A stretch of DNA of 64,000 nt from GSA-30 sp036384435 (GCF_036384435.1 NZ_DASVMI010000174.1:1-64000), one strand, 5' to 3'; shown: positions 1 through 9,268, numbered from the stretch's first letter. Program-made: numbers and translations. Notes: generated from the sequence alone by a model not told the origin.

Positions 1-119
1 CGCTGGCGCGCGAGCGCATCCAGAGCCAGTTCAAAGTCAGCGCGATCGGCACTATTGAGCAACTGCTGCAATTCGGCCGGCAGCGACTGTCCGGAAAGAA
101 GCAAAGACGAACTGTTCAT
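1..119 (-). CDS. cheZ: Probable CheZ, N-terminal fragment (cut by left edge)
   Basis: Only the first 39 codons are visible; the gene runs off the left edge. Its ATG at 119 overlaps the cheY stop in an ATGA junction, so translation is probably coupled to cheY. The visible residues start MNSSSLLLSGQSLPAELQ and continue as a Leu/Ala-rich helix. No catalytic motif can be seen, because the CheZ active site lies further in. The name rests mainly on position: in Xanthomonadales the CheY-P phosphatase gene cheZ directly follows fliA-cheY. CheZ resets the flagellar switch by dephosphorylating CheY. Another chemotaxis gene cannot be excluded from this fragment. Confidence 0.6.
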   Translation of the reverse strand, partial: MNSSSLLLSGQSLPAELQQLLNSADRADFELALDALARQ

Positions 120-511
120 GCGGTGGCTCCCTGCGCGGCAAGCCGCTCGAAGATCTTGTCGAGCTTTTCCTTCAGCGTGATTGCCGTGAAAGGCTTGACG
201 ATGTAACCGTTCACACCGGCCTGCGCGGCGGCGATGATCTGGTCTCGATTGTTCTCGGCGGTCACCATAAGCACCGGCATGCCTTTCAGAGATGGTTCGG
301 CGCGAATGGCTCGCAACAGGTCGATGCCAGTCATATTGGGCATATTCCAGTCGGTCACCACCAGGTCGAAGGGCATTTCCTTGAGCATGCTCAGCGCATT
401 GTTGCCGTCCTCGGCCTCCTGGATCAGCGGGTTGGAAAACCCAAGCTCGACCAGCAGGTTGCGAACGATGCGCCGCATGGTGGAAAAGTCATCGACCACC
501 AGGATTTTCAT
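116..511 (-). CDS. cheY: Chemotaxis response regulator CheY
   Basis: Single-domain receiver protein of 131 residues. Phosphorylated CheY binds FliM (also in this window) and changes the rotation bias of the motor. The acidic pocket D7/D8, phospho-acceptor D54 (VVTDWNMPN), T84 and K106 (VKPF) are all in the canonical places. The start is the ATG at 511, which gives the standard MKILVVDD beginning; the frame stays open 75 bases further upstream but that extension is not CheY-like. The gene lies downstream of fliA across a 124-base gap holding a repeat copy and overlaps the next gene by 4 bases. Confidence 0.95.
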   Translation of the reverse strand: MKILVVDDFSTMRRIVRNLLVELGFSNPLIQEAEDGNNALSMLKEMPFDLVVTDWNMPNMTGIDLLRAIRAEPSLKGMPVLMVTAENNRDQIIAAAQAGVNGYIVKPFTAITLKEKLDKIFERLAAQGATA

Positions 512-558
512 GTTCTTGTCCAACGTCGCTTTCTCCGCTAAGCGTTTCGATTCGTCGA

Positions 559-586
559 CAGGGGCGAGCGAGTAGCGAGGGTGCAT
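559..586. repeat. Dispersed intergenic repeat, AGTAGCGAGGG family
   Basis: The short stretch containing GGGGCGAGCGAGTAGCGAGGG lies between cheY and fliA, just upstream of the cheY start. The same core recurs as an inverted pair between flhF and flhA (3895-4012) and in a diverged pair before ggt (53102-53230). Location in gaps and inverted pairing resemble REP-type elements. Its function is unknown; it could affect mRNA stability between fliA and cheY. Confidence 0.55.
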
Positions 587-635
587 AGTCCGCGCATGTC
601 GATCACTTTCGAGCTTGTGCCCTCTTTATTCGCCC

Positions 636-1406
636 CTAGCCCCTTGAAGCTTTGCGCCCTTTGGGCGCGCCATCGGTACCATCGCGCCAACCGCTCATGC
701 GCGAACGCAGCCTGATCAACGCCTGGCCGTGGATCTGGCACACGCGTGATTCGGTCACGCCGAGCACGGCACCGATTTCCTTCAGGTTCAATTCCTGTTC
801 GTAATACAGCGACATCACCAGTTGTTCGCGTTCGGGCAGGCCGGAGATTGCTTCGATCAGCGCTTCACGCATACCTTCCTGTTCGACACGATCCTGGGGT
901 TCCAGGCCTTCCTGGTCGACCACGTCGAGCGCGGTACCACCCTCGTCATCGTCCGGCGCGGTCAGGCTGAGCAACCGAGCACTGGTCGCATCGGCCAGGA
1001 TCTGGTGGTATTCCTGCGCGCTGATGCCCATGCGCCGGATCACGTCGGCGTCCGTGGCATCGGCCCCGGTCTCGTTCTCGATCTGGCGCACCACCTCGGT
1101 CACTTCGCGCAACTTGCGGTGTACCGAGCGCGGCGTCCAGTCAGTCTTGCGCAGCTCATCGAGCATGGCGCCACGGATGCGGATACCGGCGTAGGTTTCG
1201 AAACTGGCCGAACGGTCCGTCGCGTAGTTACGCGCCGCTTCGAGCAAGCCGATCATGCCAGCCTGCACCAGGTCGTCCACGTCCACGCTCGAAGGCAGCC
1301 TGCCCATCAGGTGATAGGCAATACGACGCACCAGAGGCGCGTGCTGACGCACCATGTCTTCGGTGCTTTCACGTTGGAGTTGCAGATATTCGGAAGCCAC
1401 GCTCAT
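636..1406 (-). CDS. fliA: Flagellar sigma factor FliA (sigma-28)
   Basis: RNA polymerase sigma factor of 256 residues for late flagellar and chemotaxis genes. Region 2 is recognisable (DDLVQAGMIGLLEAARNY, then FETYAGIRIRGAMLDELR) and region 4 carries the helix-turn-helix (LKEIGAVLGVTESRVCQIH). The start at 1406 is chosen because it forms an ATGA overlap with the fleN stop; an in-frame start lies 9 bases upstream at 1415. FlgM, the anti-sigma factor that holds FliA until the hook is finished, is encoded at 48780-49094. Sigma-28 promoters are visible before fliC, fliD and flgM in this window. Confidence 0.96.
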   Translation of the reverse strand: MSVASEYLQLQRESTEDMVRQHAPLVRRIAYHLMGRLPSSVDVDDLVQAGMIGLLEAARNYATDRSASFETYAGIRIRGAMLDELRKTDWTPRSVHRKLREVTEVVRQIENETGADATDADVIRRMGISAQEYHQILADATSARLLSLTAPDDDEGGTALDVVDQEGLEPQDRVEQEGMREALIEAISGLPEREQLVMSLYYEQELNLKEIGAVLGVTESRVCQIHGQALIRLRSRMSGWRDGTDGAPKGRKASRG

Positions 1407-2362
1407 CTCGCCCACCCCATACCTTCCAGGTCCGGCTCCATAGCCGCCTGACCGCCAAAGAAGGCGATCCGGTCGTGATTGGGGTATTCGGGTTTACCCC
1501 AGTTATCGACCGCACCCGCCAATTGCTTGAATGCCTGTCCCGATCGGCTGCCTGGCGCGGCATCGACGACCGCGCACTGGCGGCGGATGGCGCGGCGCAG
1601 GTACTCGTCATGAGGGATCAGGCCCATGAAATCCAGTGACACATCCAGAAACCGGTCGCTCACCCGGGAAAGCTTTTCGAACAGATGCTTGGCCTCACCA
1701 GCGTGGCGAACCATGTTGGCCACCACGCGATACCGGCGCACGCCGAAGTCGCGACTGAGCACCTTGATCAAGGCGTAGGCATCGGTCAGCGAGGCCGGCT
1801 CGTCGCACACCACCAGGATCACGTCGTCGGCAGCGGCGGCAAACATCGCTACGCTGTCAGACACGCCCGCCGCGGTATCCACCAGCAGGTACTCCGGCGG
1901 CAACGGCAGTTCGTCGAAGGCCCGGATCACTGCCGCGTGCTCGGGATTGCTCAACTGTGCCAACCGGCGCGCACCCGAACCGGCCGGGACGATCTGCAAG
2001 CCATGCGGCGCGGTGACAATCAGTTCCGCCAGCGTGCAGGTGCCATCCAGCAAGTGACCGATGTGACGTGCCGGAGTCAGGCCCAGCAGCACGTCGACAT
2101 TGGCCAGCCCCATGTCCGCATCGAGCAGCATGGTGCGATGCCCGGCCATCGACAGTGCCATGCCCAGGTTGACCGCGACGGTCGACTTGCCGACGCCACC
2201 CTTGCCGCCAGCGACGGTGATCGCGCGGCTGCGCGGACGGGCCACGCCCTGGTTCAATCCCGTCGCCTGGTCCGCGCGCAGGTGCTCACTCACGTGGGCA
2301 TCACGCGTGCGCAGCGCCGCCAAAGCTGGAAACATCTGTCGCAAACCCCACGCCTGATTCAT
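1403..2362 (-). CDS. fleN: Flagellar number regulator FleN/FlhG, MinD-like ATPase
   Basis: ParA/MinD-family ATPase that limits flagellar number, in polar flagellates by binding and restraining FleQ and by working with FlhF. A deviant Walker A motif (GGKGGVGKST) lies at about residues 52-61, followed by switch I (DADMGLANVDVLLGL) and the Walker B-like stretch YLLVDTAAGVSD. The ATG at 2362 gives a MNQAWGLRQ start like that of xanthomonad homologues and 319 residues. An ATG at 2377 and a GTG at 2389 are in-frame alternatives. The gene lies between flhF and fliA, its conserved place. Confidence 0.93.
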   Translation of the reverse strand: MNQAWGLRQMFPALAALRTRDAHVSEHLRADQATGLNQGVARPRSRAITVAGGKGGVGKSTVAVNLGMALSMAGHRTMLLDADMGLANVDVLLGLTPARHIGHLLDGTCTLAELIVTAPHGLQIVPAGSGARRLAQLSNPEHAAVIRAFDELPLPPEYLLVDTAAGVSDSVAMFAAAADDVILVVCDEPASLTDAYALIKVLSRDFGVRRYRVVANMVRHAGEAKHLFEKLSRVSDRFLDVSLDFMGLIPHDEYLRRAIRRQCAVVDAAPGSRSGQAFKQLAGAVDNWGKPEYPNHDRIAFFGGQAAMEPDLEGMGWAR

Positions 2363-2381
2363 TGCCAAGGTTCCCATTGGG

Positions 2382-3875
2382 TCATGCACTCGCGATGCTG
2401 AGGCCGAAACGCTCGGCCATAGTGGCGTCCTCGGCGTCGCCGCCGGTCTTCAGGGCCTGCGCCGCACGACACACCAGCGCGCGCGCATCGGCGGCGGCGA
2501 TGTCCTCGGGCACACGCTGGCCGTCAGTGACGTAATCGAGCGGCAGGTGATGCCGGATCAGTGTGGACAGGGCGCCGCCCAGGTTGGGCGTTTCGTCCAG
2601 CTTGGTCAGGATGCAGGCCTGTGGCTTAAGCGGCAGGTAGGCGCGAATCGTGGCGTCCAGCGCCTGTGCCTGCGTGTTGGCGGCCATGGCCACGCAGACT
2701 CGCACTTCGCCCACATCCTGGAGTAGTTCAATCTGTTGTTGCAGGCGCGGATCGTTACCGGCCACGCCCGCAGTATCCACCAGCACGGCAGCACGGCCAC
2801 GCAGGGAGGTCAGTACCTGGCGCAGGCTTACCGCATCGTGCGCGGGGAATACGCGCACGCCAAGCAACCGGCCGTAGTGCTCCAATTGCGCGGCGGCACC
2901 GATGCGGTAGTTGTCGGTGCTGATCAGCGCGACCTGTTGCGCGCCGTGGCGCAGCACTGCACGGGCCGCCAGCTTGGCGATCGTCGTGGTCTTGCCCACG
3001 CCGGTCGGTCCCACCAGGGCGATCACGCCGCCAGTGGCGGCCAAGTCGCGGCCGCTAACCGCCAGGCTGCGACTGAGCACGCCCAATGGAAGATAGCGCG
3101 CCTGTTCAGTACTGATCTGATCAGGTAGTTCGTCAATCAACTGACGGGCGACATCGGCTTCGATACCCAGCCGCGTCAGATCACGCAGGATGCGCGCACG
3201 AAGCGGGTGACGGCGCTCCATGTCGTTCCAGGCCAAGCTCGACAGTTGGGTTTCCAGCATCGAACGCAGATCGCCCAATTCGGCGCGCATGCGTGCATTG
3301 TCCTTCGCGGCGCGCTCGAGCATCGACTGGATCGGTGCTGGCTCCACACGCGCTGGTTGTGGTGGCTGGAGGGCACTGGCCTGCGGCGGCAAGGTCTCAC
3401 GTATCGGTGGCATCGCCAGGACCATCGGTTCGATCACCGGCGGCGCACTGGGCGCCGCGACCGGCGCGGTCATCTGGGCGGCAGGCGGCGTCGCGTCGGG
3501 CTGCCGTGTGACCACCGGCGCGGCGACCGGCGGCCGCGGTTCGGGCGCACTCGCCTGCACAGGTGCGGCAGTGGATGCCGGCGCGGCCGCATGCGTGGCT
3601 GCGGCCATCGCCTGCTTGGCCCGCGTCAGCAGAGGCGTGCGTTCAGGTCGGGCAGCGGGCGGCGCCACCGGCATGGCCGTGGAGGCCTCCGGCATGGGCA
3701 TGCCATGGCGCGCAGCCTCGCGCACCAGCGCCTCGTCATAATCGACCGCCGCAATGATCTCGATACCGTCATCGAGTCGACGCGTCGAAAGGATGACGGC
3801 GTCCGGTCCCTGTTCCTCGCGGACCTCGCGCATCGCCTGACGCATGTCGGCAGCAACGAAACGTTTGATCTTCAT
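2382..3875 (-). CDS. flhF: Flagellar biosynthesis GTPase FlhF
   Basis: SRP-family GTPase (497 residues) that sets the polar site of flagellar assembly. A basic N-terminus (MKIKRFVAADMRQAM) is followed by a long Pro/Ala-rich low-complexity segment at roughly residues 80-190, then the N domain and the G domain. The P-loop GPTGVGKTTT carries K295; DTAG and TKLDE motifs follow. FlhF is a paralogue of FtsY, which is also in this window at 57400-58548. It precedes fleN closely, consistent with an flhF-fleN-fliA-cheY operon. Confidence 0.95.
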   Translation of the reverse strand: MKIKRFVAADMRQAMREVREEQGPDAVILSTRRLDDGIEIIAAVDYDEALVREAARHGMPMPEASTAMPVAPPAARPERTPLLTRAKQAMAAATHAAAPASTAAPVQASAPEPRPPVAAPVVTRQPDATPPAAQMTAPVAAPSAPPVIEPMVLAMPPIRETLPPQASALQPPQPARVEPAPIQSMLERAAKDNARMRAELGDLRSMLETQLSSLAWNDMERRHPLRARILRDLTRLGIEADVARQLIDELPDQISTEQARYLPLGVLSRSLAVSGRDLAATGGVIALVGPTGVGKTTTIAKLAARAVLRHGAQQVALISTDNYRIGAAAQLEHYGRLLGVRVFPAHDAVSLRQVLTSLRGRAAVLVDTAGVAGNDPRLQQQIELLQDVGEVRVCVAMAANTQAQALDATIRAYLPLKPQACILTKLDETPNLGGALSTLIRHHLPLDYVTDGQRVPEDIAAADARALVCRAAQALKTGGDAEDATMAERFGLSIASA

Positions 3876-3894
3876 GCTTGCGCACCCAGGACAT

Positions 3895-4012
3895 GGGGAC
3901 GAGGGGCGAGTAGCGAGGGCGCACGGCCGATACCGCGCGGAAATACCGTCTGTGCGGATTCGCGATACCGGTTCATGGTGACGCCCTCGCTACTCATCCC
4001 TCGTCCCTCGTT
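3895..4012. repeat. Inverted pair of AGTAGCGAGGG-family repeats between flhA and flhF
   Basis: Two copies of a roughly 22-base unit face each other. The left copy contains GAGGGGCGAGTAGCGAGGGC at about 3900-3920 and the right copy is its near-perfect reverse complement at about 3983-4005 (around 20 of 22 bases pair). About 60 bases separate them. The pair fills nearly all of the 141-base flhA-flhF gap and could fold into a long hairpin in the flhA-flhF transcript. The arrangement resembles a REP doublet; function is unknown. Confidence 0.6.
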
Positions 4013-4016
4013 CAAA

Positions 4017-6107
4017 TCAGCGACCCAGTGCCTGTACCAGCCGGACCCGGCGGTTGTCAGGCACCTCGTTGTAGGCCAGTACGTGCAGGTTCTGTGCCAC
4101 GTGGCGAGTGAAGCGCGCGAGCCATGGACGAAGTTGCGGCGGCACCAGCAGGACGGCCGGTTCGCCGCTCTGATCCTGGCGTCGCGCGGCCTCGGCGACG
4201 CTCTGCTGCAAGCGGTCGGCGAGCCCCGGTTCCACCGCAGCGCCCGCCGCGCCTGCGTTTCCAAGCGAACCCATAAGGATCTGCTCCAGTTCCGGTGCCA
4301 ACGTGATGACGGGAATTTCGGTACCCAGGCCAGCGATCTCCTGGACGATCTGGCGGCCCAGGGTGACGCGCACCGCGGCGGTCAGTGCGCCGGGATCCTG
4401 ACTCTGGCCGGCATGTTCCGCCAAGGATTCGACAATGCTGCGCATATTTCGAATCGGCACCCGCTCGGCAAGCAGGTTCTGCAACACCTTCACTACCACG
4501 CCCAGCGACAGGCGCTTGGGCACCAGGTCCTCGACCAGCTTGGGCGCGCTGGCGGCCAAACGATCGAGCAACTGCTGGACGTCCTGGTGGCTAAGCAATT
4601 CGTGCGCGTGACCGCCCAGGATGTGCGACATGTGCGTGGCGATCACCGTGGCCGGATCGACCACGGTATAGCCCAGGCTCTGCGCGTGATCACGCTGGCC
4701 CGCCTCGATCCACACCGCCTCCAAGCCGAACGCCGGGTCCTGCGTGGCGATGCCTTGTAAGGTGCCATGCACGCGCCCGGGGTTGATCGCCAGCAGGCGC
4801 TCGTTATAAACCTCGGCCTCCCCCATCGGTACGCCCATCAGGGTGATGCGGTATGCGTTGGGCCCCAGGTCCAGGTTGTCGCGAATGTGCACGGCCGGGA
4901 CCAGGAAACCCAGCTCCTGCGATAGCTTGCGCCGCACCGACTTGATGCGCCCCATCAGTTCGCCACCCTGGGCCTTGTCCACCAGCGGGATCAGCCGGTA
5001 CCCCACCTCCAGGCCTACTGGGTCGACGCTGGCGACGTCGTCCCAGCCCAGCTCCAGCTTTTCGCCCGAGGGTGGTGCCGGCAGAGCTTCCACGGGTTGG
5101 GCGGCCAGGCGCTCTTCAGCCTCGCGCTTGCGCTTGATCATCAACCAGGCCGAACCGGCGCAGGTGGCGCCGAGCAGCAGGAAGGCGATGTTAGGCATGC
5201 CCGGGATCAAGCCCATTACGCCCAGCACGGCACCCGCCACCATCAGCGCACGCGGCTGGCCGAACACCTGCCCGACCAGTTGCTTGCCCATGTCTTCCGA
5301 ACGCGACACGCGCGTGACGATCACGGCGGTGGCAATCGACAGCATCAGCGAGGGCACCTGCGCCACCAAGCCATCACCGATGGTGAGCAACGTGTACGTG
5401 CGCGCCGCTTCGCCAGCCGAGAGGCCATGCTGCATGACGCCGACGAAGAAGCCGCCGACAATATTGATGAGCAGGATCAGGATACCGGCGGTGGCATCAC
5501 CGCGAACGAACTTGGATGCACCATCCATCGAACCGTAGAAATCCGCCTCCTCGCGTACTTCCTGGCGACGCTCGCGTGCCTGTTCCTGGGTCAGCAGGCC
5601 GGCGTTGAGGTCGGCGTCGATCGCCATCTGCTTGCCGGGCATCGAATCGAGGGTGAAGCGCGCGGTCACTTCCGACACGCGGGTAGCGCCCTTGGTAATC
5701 ACTACGAAGTTGATGATGGTCAGGATTGCGAATACGACCAGGCCGACGGCGAAGTTGCCACCGATGACGAATTCGCCAAAGGCCTCGATCACCTTGCCGG
5801 CGGCCCCTGGGCCGTCATGGCCGTGCAGCAGAACCACGCGGGTCGAGGCGATGTTCAGCGCCAGGCGCAGCAACGTGGCCATGAGCACCACGGTGGGAAA
5901 CGCGGCGAACTCCAGCGGCCGCATGACGTAGATCACCGCCAGCAAGATCACCAGCGACAAGGCGATGTTGAAGCTGAAAAGCATGTCCAGAATGAAGGGC
6001 GGAAGTGGCAGCATCATCATGGCCAGCATCGCCAGCATGATGACCGGAGCGCCTGCTCCCCTGCGTCCAGCTTGTTTCAGAGTTTCGAGAGCACCAGCGG
6101 CGGCCAT
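4017..6107 (-). CDS. flhA: Flagellar export gate protein FlhA
   Basis: Largest membrane component of the flagellar type III export apparatus (696 residues). The N-terminal half has about eight hydrophobic segments (for example ILDMLFSFNIALSLVILLAV) and the conserved FHIPEP-type cytoplasmic loop. The C-terminal half, from about residue 350, is the soluble domain that docks chaperone-substrate complexes such as those with FliS and FlgN. Length matches the family. The start ATG at 6107 lies 14 bases after flhB, supporting a joint transcript. Confidence 0.97.
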   Translation of the reverse strand: MAAAGALETLKQAGRRGAGAPVIMLAMLAMMMLPLPPFILDMLFSFNIALSLVILLAVIYVMRPLEFAAFPTVVLMATLLRLALNIASTRVVLLHGHDGPGAAGKVIEAFGEFVIGGNFAVGLVVFAILTIINFVVITKGATRVSEVTARFTLDSMPGKQMAIDADLNAGLLTQEQARERRQEVREEADFYGSMDGASKFVRGDATAGILILLINIVGGFFVGVMQHGLSAGEAARTYTLLTIGDGLVAQVPSLMLSIATAVIVTRVSRSEDMGKQLVGQVFGQPRALMVAGAVLGVMGLIPGMPNIAFLLLGATCAGSAWLMIKRKREAEERLAAQPVEALPAPPSGEKLELGWDDVASVDPVGLEVGYRLIPLVDKAQGGELMGRIKSVRRKLSQELGFLVPAVHIRDNLDLGPNAYRITLMGVPMGEAEVYNERLLAINPGRVHGTLQGIATQDPAFGLEAVWIEAGQRDHAQSLGYTVVDPATVIATHMSHILGGHAHELLSHQDVQQLLDRLAASAPKLVEDLVPKRLSLGVVVKVLQNLLAERVPIRNMRSIVESLAEHAGQSQDPGALTAAVRVTLGRQIVQEIAGLGTEIPVITLAPELEQILMGSLGNAGAAGAAVEPGLADRLQQSVAEAARRQDQSGEPAVLLVPPQLRPWLARFTRHVAQNLHVLAYNEVPDNRRVRLVQALGR

Positions 6108-6121
6108 GTGTCATCCGTCAA

Positions 6122-7261
6122 TCAATTGTCGCGATACGGGCCCATCAGTTCAGGATCGACGTCGGGCCGGGGTGGCTCGGGCGGGCTCACGCCATGCGCA
6201 AGTGCCTGTTTTACTTGGTAAACGTAGGCCAGCACCTGGGCTACGGCCACGTAAAGTGCAGCAGGCACCTCCCGTCCGATATCGGTAGTCGCATACAAAG
6301 CGCGTGCCAACGGCGGCGCTTCGACGGTGGGGATGCGATGGCCGGCGGCCACGTGCCGAATTTGCAGTGCCAGGACGTCCACGCCCTTGGCGATCACCTT
6401 GGGTGCACGCATGCGTCCGTCGTCGTATTGCAGCGCGACAGCGAAGTGGGTCGGGTTGGTGATGACGACGTCGGCCTTGGGCAGCTCTTGCATCATGCGG
6501 CGACGGGACATCTGCTGCTGGACCTGGCGAATGCGTCCCTTGAGCTCGGGACTGCCCTCCTGCTCCTTGTGTTCATCGCGCAGCTCCTGCTTGGTCATGC
6601 GCTGCCGTCGGCCGTAGTCGAAACGCTGCCATAGCGCATCCACTCCGCCCAGCAGCGCCAGGATCACACCGAAGACCAATCCGGCTCTGCCGAGCAGGCT
6701 GATCGACTGGGCGATACCGACCCCGACCACACCCCGTCCGGTCTGCATCATCTCCGGCTGCCAGTTTCGCATCAGGATCACCAGCGCCGCCCCGATCAGC
6801 ACCAGCTTGAGCAACGATTTGCCAAGTTCCACCAGGCCACGCATGGCAAAGATCTTGCCGAGTCCGCTAATCGGGTCCAGGCGCTCGAACTTGGGCTGCA
6901 AGGCTTCGGCGCTGAAATTCAGCCCGCCCAGCAACGTGGGTGCGGCGACCGCGGCCAGCACAGTTGCCGCGGCGACCGGCGCGACGATGGCGATCGCTTC
7001 ATGCGCAGCGCTATAGAAGGCATGGCCGGCCAGGTTGCCCGAAAACAGCGCATCACGGGAATAGCTCAAGCCAAGCCGATAGATGGTGCGCATGTGCTCC
7101 ATCGCGCTCGGCCCGGTCGACACCAGCGCGCTCATTGCCCCCAGCGTGACCAGAGCACCGGACAAATCTCGCGATCGGGGAACGTCACCCTTTTCGCGCG
7201 CTTCGCGAATACGTTTTTCAGAGGGTTGTTCGGTGCGATCTTCCTGCTCCTGGTCGGCCAT
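6122..7261 (-). CDS. flhB: Flagellar export switch protein FlhB
   Basis: Export-apparatus membrane protein (379 residues) that switches substrate specificity from rod/hook to filament proteins after auto-cleavage. The cleavage motif NPTH is at residues 269-272, the same numbering as in enteric FlhB. About four hydrophobic segments precede it, after a charged N-terminus (MADQEQEDRTEQPSEKR). FliK, the hook-length ruler that triggers the switch, is at 16258-17571. The gene follows fliR with a 4-base gap. Confidence 0.97.
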   Translation of the reverse strand: MADQEQEDRTEQPSEKRIREAREKGDVPRSRDLSGALVTLGAMSALVSTGPSAMEHMRTIYRLGLSYSRDALFSGNLAGHAFYSAAHEAIAIVAPVAAATVLAAVAAPTLLGGLNFSAEALQPKFERLDPISGLGKIFAMRGLVELGKSLLKLVLIGAALVILMRNWQPEMMQTGRGVVGVGIAQSISLLGRAGLVFGVILALLGGVDALWQRFDYGRRQRMTKQELRDEHKEQEGSPELKGRIRQVQQQMSRRRMMQELPKADVVITNPTHFAVALQYDDGRMRAPKVIAKGVDVLALQIRHVAAGHRIPTVEAPPLARALYATTDIGREVPAALYVAVAQVLAYVYQVKQALAHGVSPPEPPRPDVDPELMGPYRDN

Positions 7262-7265
7262 CGTC

Positions 7266-8036
7266 TCAGCCTCCCACTAGCTCGCGCATTAGCGACCAGG
7301 CCGATTCCTGGATGGCATCGAAGGCACCGTGGAGGCTACGCAGTGACAGCCACAGGGCGATGAAGCCCAGCGTCACGGTGATCGGAAACCCCACCGCGAA
7401 CAAGTTCATGGAAGGCGCCGCGCGACTGATCGCAGCGAAGCCGATGTTTACCACCAGCAAGGAGGTCATGGCCGGCAAGGCCACACGCACGGCACCGGCA
7501 AAAAACTGCGTACCGAACGAGGCAATGGCGTGCAGACCATCCGCACTTACCGTGGCAACGCCCGGCGGCAATGAATGGAAGCTATCGGCCAGCAGTTGGA
7601 TCAGATGCAGATGACCGTCCATGGCCAGAAATAACAGCGTCACCAGCAGGCCGTAGATCTGGCCGAGCACCGCGGAGCTGCCACCAGCCAGCGGGTTGAT
7701 CGATTCGGCAAACCCCAGGTTCATACTCTGCGAGATCAACTGCGCACCGAACTGTACGGCCTGGAAGGCCAGTTGCAACACGAAGCCGATGGCCACACCG
7801 ATCAGCAGTTGCGAGGCCATGGTCACAAAACCTTCGCCGGTCAGCAGATCCACCTGTGTGGGCGCCAGTGGCGCCAGCACGGCCGTCAGAACCAGGGCGA
7901 CGATAAGGCGAATACGCATCGGAATCATCGTCGCGCTGAAGACCGGCGCCACCAGGCACATGCCACTGACGCGGCCGAATGCCCACAACAGGCCGCCCAG
8001 CCACGCCTGCAGTTGGACAAGCTGGATCGTGGTCAC
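7266..8036 (-). CDS. fliR: Flagellar export protein FliR
   Basis: Hydrophobic component of the FliPQR export channel, 256 residues with about six membrane segments. The likely start is a GTG at 8036, which overlaps the fliQ stop in a GTGA junction. Family features include the N-terminal AFGRVSGMCLVAPVF stretch and the SQSMNLGFAESINPLAGGSS loop. It lies in the conserved fliP-fliQ-fliR-flhB order. Confidence 0.95.
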   Translation of the reverse strand: MTTIQLVQLQAWLGGLLWAFGRVSGMCLVAPVFSATMIPMRIRLIVALVLTAVLAPLAPTQVDLLTGEGFVTMASQLLIGVAIGFVLQLAFQAVQFGAQLISQSMNLGFAESINPLAGGSSAVLGQIYGLLVTLLFLAMDGHLHLIQLLADSFHSLPPGVATVSADGLHAIASFGTQFFAGAVRVALPAMTSLLVVNIGFAAISRAAPSMNLFAVGFPITVTLGFIALWLSLRSLHGAFDAIQESAWSLMRELVGG

Positions 8037-8302
8037 TTAACTGCCCCCGGCAGCCCCTCGATCAGGTGCCGCGTGAACTGCACCATCGTACGCAGCATCC
8101 AAGGCCCGGTGATCAGGCCCACGCATGCCATCGCAATGAGCTTGGGAATGAAGCTCAGCGTCATTTCATTGATCTGCGTCGCCGCCTGGATCACACCAAT
8201 CAGCAAACCCACCGCCAGTGCGGTGAGCAGCAGCGGAGCGGCTATGAGCATGGCCACGTAGAGGGCGTGCTGGCCAAACTCGATGACGGATTCGGGGGTC
8301 AT
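8033..8302 (-). CDS. fliQ: Flagellar export protein FliQ
   Basis: Small membrane protein (89 residues, two hydrophobic helices) of the FliPQR export channel. The starting residues MTPESVIEFGQHALYVAM and the length are typical. It overlaps fliR by 4 bases. Upstream, a 222-base gap separates it from fliP, unusually long for this block, whose other gaps are only a few bases. The gap is GC-rich with a short palindromic patch near 8391-8410; no clear promoter or gene was seen there. Confidence 0.95.
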   Translation of the reverse strand: MTPESVIEFGQHALYVAMLIAAPLLLTALAVGLLIGVIQAATQINEMTLSFIPKLIAMACVGLITGPWMLRTMVQFTRHLIEGLPGAVK

Positions 8303-8524
8303 GGTGTCAGGTCCTGGAGACCGAAGTAATCATGCAGGGACGATGAGAGGCCGGTTGTGGGGCCGCCTGTTCGTTCGATAGAAGCGCACCGCGGCACGCC
8401 GCGCGAGCACTGTCGCACCATGAATGCCGGCCCGCGTGTTCGACGTTCGCGTCCCCGCTACACGCCTCCCATTTCCCGGCCCGCGCTTCAACGCCGCCGA
8501 CGAAAGCCACACCGAGCGGAGTCA

Positions 8525-9268
8525 TCAGTAGAAACTCCCCGCCAACGTACCCAACAGCAGCGACCAGCCATCGACCAGCACGAACAGCATGATCTTGAAC
8601 GGCAGCGAGATAGTGACTGGTGAGACCATCATCATGCCCATCGACATCAGCACGCTCGCTACCACCAAGTCGATGATCAGGAAAGGAATGAACAACAAAA
8701 AGCCCATCTGGAATGCGGTTTTCAGCTCGCTGGTGACGAACGAAGGCATGGCAACGCGCAGCGGCACGTCGTCCTTGCTCGCGTAAGGCTTCTCGCCGGC
8801 CAGCTTGGTGAACAGCTGCAGGTCCGAGTCACGCGTCTGATCGAGCATGAAGCGCTTGAACGGCGCCGTGGTCGCGTCCAACGCCTGCTCGGCAGCCATC
8901 TGGCCATCCATATAGGGCTTCAAGCCATCCTGATACGCCTTGTTGAGCACGGGTGACATCACGAACAGGGTCAGGAACAACGACAACCCCAGGATCACCT
9001 GGTTCGGCGGCGTGGACTGAGTGCCCAGCGCCTGGCGCAGGAAGCCGAGCACGATCACGATGCGCGTGAACGAGGTCATCATCAGCAATACGGCCGGCAA
9101 CAACGTCAGCACAGTCAGCAGCGCCAGCACCTGCAGCGACAGCGTCCAGTTCTGCGCGCCGCCGGCATTCTGCACAGTCAACACGGGAATACCCGGCGAC
9201 TGCTGTGCGAAGGCTGCCAGCGGTGAAAACAACAAGGCCAGCACCAGGAACATACGAAAGCATTTCAT
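8525..9268 (-). CDS. fliP: Flagellar export protein FliP
   Basis: Core subunit of the FliPQR channel, 247 residues. It has a cleavable signal peptide (MKCFRMFLVLALLFSPLAAFA), which is a known peculiarity of FliP. The hallmark stretches LTVLTLLPAVLLMMTSFTRI and LRQALGTQSTPPNQV follow. About four membrane helices are present. The ATG at 9268 is preferred because it shares one base with the fliO stop (TGATG); a GTG immediately upstream at 9271 is in frame. Confidence 0.97.
   Translation of the reverse strand: MKCFRMFLVLALLFSPLAAFAQQSPGIPVLTVQNAGGAQNWTLSLQVLALLTVLTLLPAVLLMMTSFTRIVIVLGFLRQALGTQSTPPNQVILGLSLFLTLFVMSPVLNKAYQDGLKPYMDGQMAAEQALDATTAPFKRFMLDQTRDSDLQLFTKLAGEKPYASKDDVPLRVAMPSFVTSELKTAFQMGFLLFIPFLIIDLVVASVLMSMGMMMVSPVTISLPFKIMLFVLVDGWSLLLGTLAGSFY

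Noticed and set aside
3207..4760. Long plus-strand open frame across flhF and flhA
   Set aside because: It is an antisense shadow in GC-rich codons, rich in Arg, His and Gly, and crosses two clear genes and an intergenic repeat.
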